Part shown: positions 1 through 8,734 of the stretch, piece by piece
Layout of the letters: every line of letters begins with the position of its first letter
Position numbering within the stretch: position 1 is the first letter of the stretch
Source of the DNA: Rhodobiaceae bacterium
GTDB lineage: Bacteria; Pseudomonadota; Alphaproteobacteria; Parvibaculales; Parvibaculaceae
NCBI GenBank assembly: GCA_002401305.2
Contig: NVSO02000029.1
Location: 1-9,889, forward strand
DNA length: 9,889 bases
Reading direction: 5' to 3'
Made by a program: the position numbers and the translations under genes
Notes under the pieces: model-generated
Database searches by the model: none
What the model was told of the DNA's origin: nothing
Seen by the model: the letters and a program-made list of their open reading frames with translations, nothing else

Positions 1-343
1 TTTGATCGTTTCCTGTATTTGATATACCAAAATTGTTGCTCATTACAACATTTTTAAGGTGGTCTTGTAAAAAAATGTCTGTGATGTTTAGATTTATAAA
101 TCCCGGCCCTGCAATCTCAACGCTTGAGAATATATCGAGTTTTTTTAGGGCTTCTACAATTACTTCTGCAATTTGGCGAGGTGCTTTCTTTGCAATCTTT
201 GCGGCTGACATCGCACCGTTACACTGAAATTGTGCAAGGTCTGGGCGATCAGAAATAAAAACTTTTCCCAATTCAGTGGGCAAATTGTTTTGTACGAAAA
301 TATCAGAGACATGCTCTGTTAAAATAGAAGTAAGTGAAGTCAT
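1..343 (-). CDS. argS: Arginyl-tRNA synthetase, N-terminal part (runs off the left edge)
   Basis: ArgS joins arginine to its tRNA in the cytoplasm, using ATP. Only the first 114 codons are present; the family is normally about 550-590 residues, so the class I catalytic core (HIGH-type and KMSK-type motifs) lies outside the window. The visible part matches the ArgS N-terminal additional domain, which contacts the D-loop of the tRNA: SDRPDLAQFQCNGAM at about residues 31-45, a basic AKIAKKAPRQIAE helix at 48-60, and the family hallmark GPGFINLNI at 79-87. The start is ATG at 343; only a weak GAG lies ahead of it, and gyrB ends 24 bp upstream, so it is probably the last-seen gene of the dnaN-recF-gyrB unit. 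By direct count G+C is 126/343 (37%), well below gyrB. Identity is confident from the motifs; the gene is cut by the window edge, not visibly broken. Confidence 0.9.
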   Translation of the reverse strand, partial: MTSLTSILTEHVSDIFVQNNLPTELGKVFISDRPDLAQFQCNGAMSAAKIAKKAPRQIAEVIVEALKKLDIFSSVEIAGPGFINLNITDIFLQDHLKNVVMSNNFGISNTGNDQ

Positions 344-367
344 AATGGTCTCTGTACAGTAATAAAG

Positions 368-2845
<2,478 letters not shown>

Positions 2846-2865
2846 TCACGCCATTTAAGGCTCAC

Positions 2866-4083
2866 TTAGTCTTTCACCGCATGGATCCGTCCGGCTTCCA
2901 CATGGAAGCACTGGGCGCGCGGTTCAATTGCTTCAAACAAGGACCGGTCTGTCCCCGTCATCCATGCTTGGGCCCCAAGGGCCGTAATCTCATCAAACAA
3001 GGCTGCGCGCCGGTCTCGGTCCAAATGCGCGGCCACTTCATCCAACAATAAAATCGGCGCAAGCCCTGTGTGGCGCGTCAACAATCTTGCGTTGGCTAAA
3101 ATCATTCCAATCAACAAAGCCTTTTGCTCCCCGGTGGAACATTTGTCGGCTTCCATATCTTTGGCCTCGTGACGCACCAACAAATCAGACCGATGCGGCC
3201 CGTCTAGCGCGCGCCCTGCTCCTTGGTCGCGATTGCGCATCTCACAGAGGTGGCGCGCAAATTGATCTTCAACGTCCACAGCCACCGCATTCGATAGGTC
3301 GCTTTCCAACCCGCCCTCAAGTGCCAGCATCGCCTTTGGAAAGGCGCCTTCCTGTGTTGCTTCAATTGCCCCTTTAAGGCGGGCAACACAATCAAGTCGG
3401 GTGGCCGCAATGGCGACCCCATGTTCTGCCATTCCGGCTTCAAGCGCGCCCAACCACGAGGTATCTCGAACGTTGTCGGCGAGCAGGCGATTGCGATCTC
3501 GCATCGCCCGTTCATAAGCATTCACTCGGGTACCGTGGCTGGGGTCAAACCCCATGACCAACCGGTCTAAAAAACGTCGTCGGCCACTTGCCGCTTCCAC
3601 AAACAATCGATCCATGGCTGGGGTCAGCCACACAATTCGTACATATTCTGCCAGCACACCCGCGCTCGATTGGACCTGCCCGTCAATGCGCACTTGGCGC
3701 GTGCGCGTTTCACCGGCACCCCCTTCTTGAGGTTCAATCCCGGTACCAATGCGCATGTCGGTTTGCCCGTCAAACACATCGGCGGCAACGGCCCACCCTC
3801 CCGCGCCATGCTTGCGGCATAGCTCGGAAAAAGGAACCGCCCGGAGACCACGGCCCGGAACGAGCAGCGAAACAGCTTCCAACAGATTGGTTTTGCCCGC
3901 ACCGTTCTCACCCGTCAAAACAACTGGGCGGGCATCCAAGTCCAGCCCGGCATGGTCGTAGGAGCGAAAATCAGTCACACGCAATCGAGACAGGCTGAGC
4001 GCCTTACGTGATGTCTCTTGGGGGCGCGTGGGCGCCGCATTCGCCTCAGATACCATTGTGTTCGCCATCGGAGTGTCAGCCAT
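2866..4083 (-). CDS. recF: DNA replication and repair protein RecF
   Basis: RecF is an SMC/ABC-like ATPase that with RecO and RecR loads RecA at single-strand gaps. At 405 residues it is slightly longer than the usual 360-380. Seen in order: the RecF opening LSRLRVTDFRSY at 31-42, Walker A GENGAGKT at 58-65, the conserved SGRRRFLDRL at 166-175, the ABC signature STGEQKALLIGMILA at 316-330, Walker B ILLLDE at 344-349 and the D-loop AHLD at 352-355. All ATPase motifs are intact. About 28 residues precede the usual family start; Met7 and Met10 are alternatives, and none of the starts has a good ribosome-binding site. dnaN ends 15 bp upstream, so recF is probably translated by coupling. It sits between dnaN and gyrB, the classic order for the replication cluster. 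Confidence 0.96.
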   Translation of the reverse strand: MADTPMANTMVSEANAAPTRPQETSRKALSLSRLRVTDFRSYDHAGLDLDARPVVLTGENGAGKTNLLEAVSLLVPGRGLRAVPFSELCRKHGAGGWAVAADVFDGQTDMRIGTGIEPQEGGAGETRTRQVRIDGQVQSSAGVLAEYVRIVWLTPAMDRLFVEAASGRRRFLDRLVMGFDPSHGTRVNAYERAMRDRNRLLADNVRDTSWLGALEAGMAEHGVAIAATRLDCVARLKGAIEATQEGAFPKAMLALEGGLESDLSNAVAVDVEDQFARHLCEMRNRDQGAGRALDGPHRSDLLVRHEAKDMEADKCSTGEQKALLIGMILANARLLTRHTGLAPILLLDEVAAHLDRDRRAALFDEITALGAQAWMTGTDRSLFEAIEPRAQCFHVEAGRIHAVKD

Positions 4084-4098
4084 CAGATTTAGCGGCCA

Positions 4099-5217
4099 TT
4101 AAACTCTCATCGGCATCAGCACATAGAGCGCTGACTCATCTTCAGAATCGCGAACCAATGTGGGTGAGCCTGAATCTGCCATCAAGAAAGAGGCTACATC
4201 GCCTTCCAATTGACCGGCAATATCGAGTAAGTAGCGGGCGTTAAACCCGATCTCGATCGGTGCGCTGTCATAATCCACAGCCAGTTCCTCAGTCGCAGAG
4301 CCACTGTCAGGATTGTTGACCGTCAATGTGAGACGCCCCTCTTCGAGGTTGATTTTGACCGCGCGAGATTTCTCGTTAGAAATGGTCGACACCCGGTCTA
4401 CAGCCTGAGCAAAGATTTTGCCGTCGACTTTGAGCATCTTGTCATTTTCAGTTGGAATAACCCGCTCGTAGTCTGGGAAGGTGCCGTCGATCAATTTGGA
4501 CGTGAGAGTGACATTGCCAAATTCAAACCGAATTTTTGTGTCAGACACGCCCACTTGGATGAGGCCATCTTCTTCTTCGATGAGCTTTTGCAATTCAAGC
4601 ACTGTTTTGCGCGGTACGATAACGCCCGGCATGCCAGCGGCCCCTTCGGGACACGGGAAGTCTGCTTGCGCCAAACGGTGGCCATCGGTTGCAACTGCCC
4701 GCAACATTGGTTCGGGGCCGTCATCAACCGTGTGCAAATAAATGCCGTTCAAATAGTAGCGGGTCTCTTCGGTGGAGATCGCAAAGCGTGTTTTGTCTAC
4801 CAAGCGCGCCAAAGCGTCGGCTGGAATATCAAAACGATGCGGCAGCTCTCCGGCAGACATCGAGGGAAAATCCTCTTGCGGCAAAGATTGCAACGCAAAT
4901 TTTGACCGGCCGGCTTGTATCGTCAAGCGACCATCTTCAGGATTTTGTACAATTTCAACTTGGGCGCCGTCTGGCAATTTGCGCACAATGTCATAGAGCG
5001 TATGCGCTGAGGCTGTTGTGCCACCAGAAGTCGCCACATCCACGTCCACAGACTCGATGATCTCGATATCGAGATCAGTCGCCGTCAAGCTCAGCTGGCC
5101 TTGGTCGGCCCGCAGAAGCACATTGGAGAGGATAGGGATCGTGTTACGCCGTTCAACAACGGATTGGACATGGTTGAGCGATTTTAAAAGGGCGCCGCGC
5201 TCGATCGTTATTTTCAT
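4099..5217 (-). CDS. dnaN: DNA polymerase III beta subunit (sliding clamp)
   Basis: DnaN is the ring-shaped dimeric clamp that tethers DNA polymerase III and other enzymes to DNA. I start it at ATG 5217, giving 372 residues, because the product then opens with MKITIERGALLKSLNHVQ, the usual start of alphaproteobacterial clamps. A start 12 codons further upstream (5253, not ATG-type at its expected site and adding MQGSGNAGDWEE) is less likely; GGGAAGAG lies directly ahead of 5217 and AGGAG a little further out. Landmarks are VVERRNTIPILSNVLL in domain 1, RYYLNGIYL at about 153-161 and ATDGHRLA at 176-183 in domain 2, and the C-terminal YVLMPMRV. Length and ends are normal for three clamp domains. 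It is separated from dnaA by about 600 bp and is followed closely by recF and gyrB, so it probably heads its own transcription unit. Confidence 0.96.
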   Translation of the reverse strand: MKITIERGALLKSLNHVQSVVERRNTIPILSNVLLRADQGQLSLTATDLDIEIIESVDVDVATSGGTTASAHTLYDIVRKLPDGAQVEIVQNPEDGRLTIQAGRSKFALQSLPQEDFPSMSAGELPHRFDIPADALARLVDKTRFAISTEETRYYLNGIYLHTVDDGPEPMLRAVATDGHRLAQADFPCPEGAAGMPGVIVPRKTVLELQKLIEEEDGLIQVGVSDTKIRFEFGNVTLTSKLIDGTFPDYERVIPTENDKMLKVDGKIFAQAVDRVSTISNEKSRAVKINLEEGRLTLTVNNPDSGSATEELAVDYDSAPIEIGFNARYLLDIAGQLEGDVASFLMADSGSPTLVRDSEDESALYVLMPMRV

Positions 5218-5276
5218 CTCTTCCCAGTCTCCTGCATTCCCTGAGCCTTGCAAACCTTTGAGCTGTTCTGCCCAAA

Positions 5277-5288
5277 ACCCTGCAGGGT
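5277..5288. promoter_or_regulatory. 12-bp perfect palindrome in the dnaN leader
   Basis: ACCCTGCAGGGT is a perfect 12-bp palindrome, 59 bp upstream of the dnaN start codon and about 30 bp below the possible -10 element near 5328. It is the size of a dimeric regulator site, but I recognise no regulator. It could equally be chance or a small RNA fold. Confidence 0.3.
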
Positions 5289-5319
5289 AATGTGTGCGTC
5301 ATATCAACTGCTTCATTGC

Positions 5320-5342
5320 ATTTGATCAGTATATTTGATCAG
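5320..5342. repeat. Tandem ATTTGATCAG repeat upstream of dnaN
   Basis: ATTTGATCAG occurs twice in direct orientation (5320-5329 and 5333-5342), a 13-bp period. Each copy contains the 6-bp palindrome TGATCA. Read on the minus strand, the junction gives TATACT (5328-5333), one mismatch from a sigma70 -10 hexamer; a -35 at the usual distance (GGTGCC) is poor. The arrangement looks like an operator pair around a weak dnaN promoter. This is inference from position and symmetry. Confidence 0.4.
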
Positions 5343-5591
5343 CGCAATTTGGCACCATATCTCTAATGCGACGTGAAGGCTTTCCTAGTCTCCCGCCACA
5401 AATGCCAATCAAAGAACCCTTCATCGGCAAAAATGCCGCGAGAGCCCAAATCTTAGCCAAAACGCTACGCAAATTTATAGCAGAAATGTTGGCGCATGCA
5501 CACTTTTCAAGCACTTAAGGGGCACTTTCATCGCCAGTTTTTGGGAACGCCAACCCAAACGGCGGCCCAAAGACAAATGGAGGGGGCGGGA

Positions 5592-5601
5592 GATTCGAAT
5601 C
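5592..5601. promoter_or_regulatory. Palindromic double GANTC site
   Basis: GATTCGAATC is a perfect 10-bp palindrome made of two abutting GANTC sites (GATTC 5592-5596, GAATC 5597-5601). GANTC is the target of the CcrM adenine methyltransferase in many Alphaproteobacteria, where methylation state can feed into GcrA-dependent transcription. A third GANTC lies at 5729-5733. Function here is inferred, and CcrM itself is not in the window. Confidence 0.35.
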
Positions 5602-5730
5602 AGACCGTTTCAGCCCCGTTCTGCACTCGAAATTGACGAATTGGGGGCCCCACCCCGCCAGAGCTGCTTTTTGGAGTGCCTCTGGGCCCAGGTCCCTGTC
5701 GGTCTCTAACCACGGCAAAACACAAAACGA

Positions 5731-5785
5731 ATCACTTAGCCCCGCCCCTTGAGACCGTCGGTCACAGAGGGCAGGGCTAGGTGGT
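5731..5785 (-). terminator. Probable dnaA terminator hairpin
   Basis: Starting about 35 bp past the dnaA stop, a long GC-rich inverted repeat has its core TAGCCC-C-GCCC (5737-5747) against GGGC-A-GGGCTA (5769-5779), 10 of 11 positions paired, with further partial pairing outward to 5731 and 5785. The loop holds a small GACC/GGTC helix. On the minus strand the stem is followed by a T-rich stretch (CGTTTTGTGTTTTG), which suits termination of dnaA transcripts. The T-run is interrupted, so efficiency is uncertain. Confidence 0.55.
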
Positions 5786-5819
5786 CTCACATTCAGAACA
5801 ACTTGGGAGCGCTTACGCT

Positions 5820-7562
5820 TTAGTGCTCGGCGCCATTTTCAAGCATCCGGCGCAACAAATCCACGTCTTCTTCCATGCTCGCGTCTTCCTTGCACAGCTC
5901 ATCGATTTTACGTACCGCATGAATAACCGTGGTGTGGTCGCGGCCCCCGAACTTCCGGCCAATTTCTGGCAAAGAGCGGGTGGTGAGTTGCTTGGAAAGA
6001 TACATGGCAACTTGACGCGGACGGGCAATGGCGCGGGCGCGGCGGGCAGACAGGAGGTCAGACAGGCGCACGGAGAAATATTCGGCCACGCGGCGCTGGA
6101 TTTCTTCAATCGTTACCCGGCGCTCATGGGACCGCAACAGATCCCGCAGGACGTCTTGGGCCATGTCGACATTGATCACACGCTGTACCAATGAGCCATA
6201 AGCCACCACGCGCTTCAACGCGCCCTCAAGCTCACGTACGTTGGAGACGATACGTCCGGCCAACAATTCCAGTACATCATGAGGCACATGAACGCTTGGC
6301 GTCCGGGCGACAATGTCTTCGGCTTTGGACTGCAAAATGCCTAAGCGCAATTCAAAATCGGTCGGGTGAATGTCACAGACAAGCCCCCAGCCCAAACGCG
6401 AGCGGATACGTTCTTCGATCCCCTCCAAATCAGACGGAGAGCGATCTGCAGAGATGATGACTTGGCGGTTATTATCCACCAACGCATTGAAGGTATGGAA
6501 GAACTCTTCTTGGGTGGTTTCTTTGCCCGAGATGAATTGCACATCATCAACCATCAACACATCTACTTGGCGGAACTGCTCTTTAAAGGCCATTGTGTCT
6601 TTAAACCGCAGAGCGCGCACAAAGCGGAACATAAACATTTCCGCAGATAGATAGAGCACTTTGCGCGTCGGGTCCGCCCGGCGAATTTCATTGGCAATCG
6701 CATGCATGAGGTGGGTTTTACCCAAGCCCACGCCGCCGTAAAGATAAAGCGGGTTGAACGCGACATCTGCGGCTTCAGCAACCCGGCGGGCTGCGGCATA
6801 GGCAAGCTCGTTGGATTTACCGACAATGAAATTATCAAAATTCAAGCGCGCATCAATCGGCGCGCCCACACCGTCATTAAAATTACTAGATTCTGCAATG
6901 GTGCGCGTCTCACCTGGTTTCATGGGCGAAACGGCTTGGGCTGCACGCGGACGCACAGCAGGTGCGGGACGGCGGGCCACCGCATCCAAAGAAGCCGTTG
7001 CACGAGACCGGGTTTGTCCGGACTTCATCATTGCGCCTGATGCAGGAGATGCCGACCCCGGCACTGAATTGCGTGCGGTCGCAGATGTCGGATCAATTTG
7101 AGACGCGGCGTCTTCTTGGGAAGAATTCACGCGCACGAGCACGTCGACTTTAATAATCGCGGGATCTTCGCTTTGCCAGAGAGCCAGTAACCGATCCGCA
7201 AAATGGGAGGCAATCCAAGAGCGAATGAACCGCGTTGGGACCGCCAACATCACATGACCATCACCAATGCCGATCAAATCAATTTGTTTGAACCAGCTTG
7301 CATAGGTTGCATCGCCCACTTCTGCGCGCAACCGGCTGCGGATCCGCGCCCATTGGGTTGCCAAGTCAACTGGCGTTGACGCTGCTTTTTGACCCGCCAT
7401 ATTATGCGCGTCAGGGTTTTGATTAGCCACAGGATCATTTACGGAGCCAGCGCTTGGAATGCGCTGCTCATCCATACCTTGCATGGATACGCTCTGATCC
7501 GACTGGTAACGACCAGCTTGATCTTCTTGAAACCCCTGAGCCACATCTTTACGTGCCGTCAT
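5820..7562 (-). CDS. dnaA: Chromosomal replication initiator protein DnaA
   Basis: DnaA is the AAA+ protein that binds DnaA boxes and opens the origin. The 580-residue product contains domain I (about 66-145, WARIRSRLRAEVGDATYASWF), a long Ala/Pro/Ser-rich linker domain II (about 148-238), and the AAA+ domain III: Walker A GGVGLGKTH at 276-284, Walker B VDVLMVDD at 333-340, Arg-rich box IEERIRSRL at 382-390, sensor 2 VRELEGAL at 442-449. The DNA-binding domain IV ends with the DnaA signature GGRDHTTVIHAVRKI at 539-553. All key motifs are intact. It is longer than usual because about 65 residues precede domain I; ATG at 7562 has only a distant AGGGG, and ATGs at 7484, 7475 and 7400 are possible alternatives without better ribosome-binding sites. 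A rhodanese gene lies 104 bp upstream and a terminator-like hairpin follows. Confidence 0.97.
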   Translation of the reverse strand: MTARKDVAQGFQEDQAGRYQSDQSVSMQGMDEQRIPSAGSVNDPVANQNPDAHNMAGQKAASTPVDLATQWARIRSRLRAEVGDATYASWFKQIDLIGIGDGHVMLAVPTRFIRSWIASHFADRLLALWQSEDPAIIKVDVLVRVNSSQEDAASQIDPTSATARNSVPGSASPASGAMMKSGQTRSRATASLDAVARRPAPAVRPRAAQAVSPMKPGETRTIAESSNFNDGVGAPIDARLNFDNFIVGKSNELAYAAARRVAEAADVAFNPLYLYGGVGLGKTHLMHAIANEIRRADPTRKVLYLSAEMFMFRFVRALRFKDTMAFKEQFRQVDVLMVDDVQFISGKETTQEEFFHTFNALVDNNRQVIISADRSPSDLEGIEERIRSRLGWGLVCDIHPTDFELRLGILQSKAEDIVARTPSVHVPHDVLELLAGRIVSNVRELEGALKRVVAYGSLVQRVINVDMAQDVLRDLLRSHERRVTIEEIQRRVAEYFSVRLSDLLSARRARAIARPRQVAMYLSKQLTTRSLPEIGRKFGGRDHTTVIHAVRKIDELCKEDASMEEDVDLLRRMLENGAEH

Positions 7563-7585
7563 TTAGCTTGAAGCCCCTACTGCTG

Positions 7586-7599
7586 GCGTCTTACGACGC
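7586..7599 (-). promoter_or_regulatory. Small hairpin in the dnaA leader
   Basis: On the minus strand GCGTC-GTAA-GACGC forms a perfect 5-bp stem closed by a GNRA-type tetraloop (GTAA), ending 23 bases before the dnaA ATG at 7562. A possible -10 element TATACA lies just upstream (plus 7610-7615), without a matching -35. The hairpin would sit in the dnaA 5' UTR whether transcription starts there or in the rhodanese gene. A role in dnaA translation is possible but only inferred. Confidence 0.35.
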
Positions 7600-7666
7600 T
7601 CAAGTCTCTTGTATAAATGTCTTTATCAATCAATCGCGCGTGTCAGCCGCTATCTCATCAACCGGA

Positions 7667-8155
7667 TCAACTTTGGACCCAAGGCAAACCAGATACCTTC
7701 CAACCATTTTTGTGACCTCGATGACCGCCCTCATCTAAGTCCCCTTCAAAACCACCTGCCACATTAAAGCAGGCGCTATACCCCTTACGTGCCAGCGCTT
7801 GGGCTGCAGATCGGCTGCGCACCCCTGAGCGACACAAAAACAGGATCGTTGCCTTTTTGGGGCACCCTTCCCCTGTCAAATATTCGTCCAGCGCATCGGC
7901 GAACTGTTCGTTCACAGCCATGCCCGGAAAACTTTGCCACTGGAGCTTTACCAGTGATTTTCCCAGAGAGGACAAGTCAGGCATGCCCACAAAGGACCAT
8001 TCGGCCTCCGAGCGCACATCGATTAAACAAGCCTGCGCATCGTCATTCAACACGCGCCATGCTTCGTCAACACTCACGTTGCCTGCAAAGGCTGCGCCCG
8101 CTAGGTCCGCACCAGCTAAGTCTGCAGCTGATGTATGAGACTTTTCTTCAGCCAT
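7667..8155 (-). CDS. Rhodanese-like domain protein (single domain)
   Basis: This 162-residue protein has one rhodanese domain, a fold that usually carries sulfur as a persulfide on its active-site cysteine. Seen: a VSVDEAWRVL helix at 27-36, the conserved LIDVR at 44-48, the active loop CRSGVRS at 108-114 with Cys108, then SAAQALARKGY, the VAGGFEGDLD turn, and NGWKVSGLPW near the end. All are normal for small alphaproteobacterial rhodaneses. The first 25 residues are Ala-rich and include three pentapeptide-repeat-like units (ADLAG, ADLAG, AAFAG), too few to form a known fold. There is no signal peptide, so it is probably cytoplasmic. ATG at 8155 has a GAGG 4 bases upstream. It lies 104 bp upstream of dnaA with no clear terminator between, so some dnaA transcripts may begin here. 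Its substrate cannot be told from sequence. Confidence 0.92.
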   Translation of the reverse strand: MAEEKSHTSAADLAGADLAGAAFAGNVSVDEAWRVLNDDAQACLIDVRSEAEWSFVGMPDLSSLGKSLVKLQWQSFPGMAVNEQFADALDEYLTGEGCPKKATILFLCRSGVRSRSAAQALARKGYSACFNVAGGFEGDLDEGGHRGHKNGWKVSGLPWVQS

Positions 8156-8704
8156 CCGACCTCATCCTCACTTCTCGCCCTCAAGCCACCACTCTTGAAA
8201 GCAACTTCTTTCAATTTTCAATCGTTAGGTCTTCTAACCCAATCTGCCTGATCCCATTTGCTGGGCTCCCACTTACTGGACAAAGGGACCCCGACCAAAG
8301 GGAGACCCTTTAGTTATATGCAGAATAAAACTCTACTTCTGCGATACATATTTTGAAGAATACTTCAGAACCCAAACTGCAATGTAGGGATACTTTTATT
8401 CGCCTGATTTAACTCTGGAATATAGGTATTCGCCACGTCCGTCTGAGGAAATTCACCATACGCGGTTGGCCTCTTAGAGGCAATAGGGCGGAAAGGAGAA
8501 CGTTCAAAAAAACTTTGCAGCCTCTCCTTTTTCGCGCGTCACTTTGCACACGAAAACTCGCTCAAGCATTTATAGTCGTTGGCATATTTCCGCTTGGTAC
8601 CGGGCATTGCGTGACCATGTCGAATTTAACTCGCGTGATCAAAAAGACACGGACCAAGAAAGATAGAGTTCTTTTTCGAGTTTTTCCTACACCCTTTAGA
8701 CGAC
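8156..8704. other. Non-coding gap upstream of the rhodanese gene
   Basis: No supportable gene lies in these 549 bp. Parts are AT-rich (8341-8400 is 33% G+C by count, 8641-8700 is 37%). Small inverted repeats are seen: AAAGGG-AGA-CCCTTT (8297-8311), TGAAG-AATA-CTTCA (8354-8367), GCCTCT-T-AGAGGC (8469-8481), and AAAGGAGA/TCTCCTTT (8492-8499 with 8523-8530). A TATAAC on the minus strand (plus 8313-8318) could be a -10 element for the rhodanese gene but lacks a good -35. One DnaA-box-like site, CTTTGCACA (8542-8550), is one mismatch from TTWTNCACA. No GANTC site occurs. Being next to dnaA and rpsT, it is a possible origin region, but a box cluster is not visible. Confidence 0.6.
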
Positions 8705-8734
8705 AAAAAACCCGCAACATAATAGTGCGGGTTT
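8705..8734 (-). terminator. Intrinsic terminator of the rpsT transcript
   Basis: On the minus strand AAACCCGCA and TGCGGGTTT form a perfect 9-bp stem (plus 8708-8716 with 8726-8734) with a 9-base loop, followed directly by TTTTTT including the end of the stem (plus 8705-8710), then GTCG. This is a textbook rho-independent terminator for minus-strand transcription. It lies about 220 bp past the rpsT stop, with a run of hairpins in between. The opposite direction has no T-run beyond the stem. Confidence 0.85.

Larger units (their letters stand above)
5218..5819. other. Long non-coding gap between dnaA and dnaN
   Basis: This 602-bp stretch has no gene I can support. The side next to dnaA (about 5540-5800) is GC-rich with several short palindromes (GATTCGAATC at 5592-5601, GGGGCCCC at 5644-5651, CTGGGCCCAG at 5682-5691) and a terminator-like hairpin at 5731-5785. 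The side next to dnaN is more AT-rich and holds a tandem repeat at 5320-5342 and a 12-bp palindrome at 5277-5288. Three GANTC sites occur (5592, 5597, 5729). A hairpin TTTGGG/CCCAAA lies at 5540-5559 with no T-run on either side. Two short reading frames are rejected (see below). The likely content is the dnaA terminator plus the promoter and control region of dnaN-recF-gyrB. No DnaA-box cluster was seen. Confidence 0.7.

Noticed and set aside
33..227. 64-codon plus-strand frame at the left edge
   Set aside because: It is the antisense of argS, whose minus-strand frame shows clear family motifs.
5218..5253. Upstream start of dnaN adding 12 residues
   Set aside because: Clamp proteins of this class begin with MKITIERG or similar; the added residues are unlike the family.
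5326..5514. 62-codon minus-strand frame upstream of dnaN
   Set aside because: No ribosome-binding site, no recognisable domain, and its end overlaps the tandem repeat and possible promoter.
5540..5559. TTTGGG/CCCAAA hairpin as a terminator
   Set aside because: No T-run follows the stem on either strand.
5515..5790. 91-codon minus-strand frame in the dnaA-dnaN gap
   Set aside because: It starts with GTG inside the dnaA terminator hairpin, has no ribosome-binding site, is low-complexity in places (PPPPFVFGPPF), and matches no family I know.
6472..6480. TTATCCACC, one mismatch from a DnaA box, inside dnaA
   Set aside because: It encodes the conserved LVDNN stretch of the AAA+ domain, so the protein sequence explains it.
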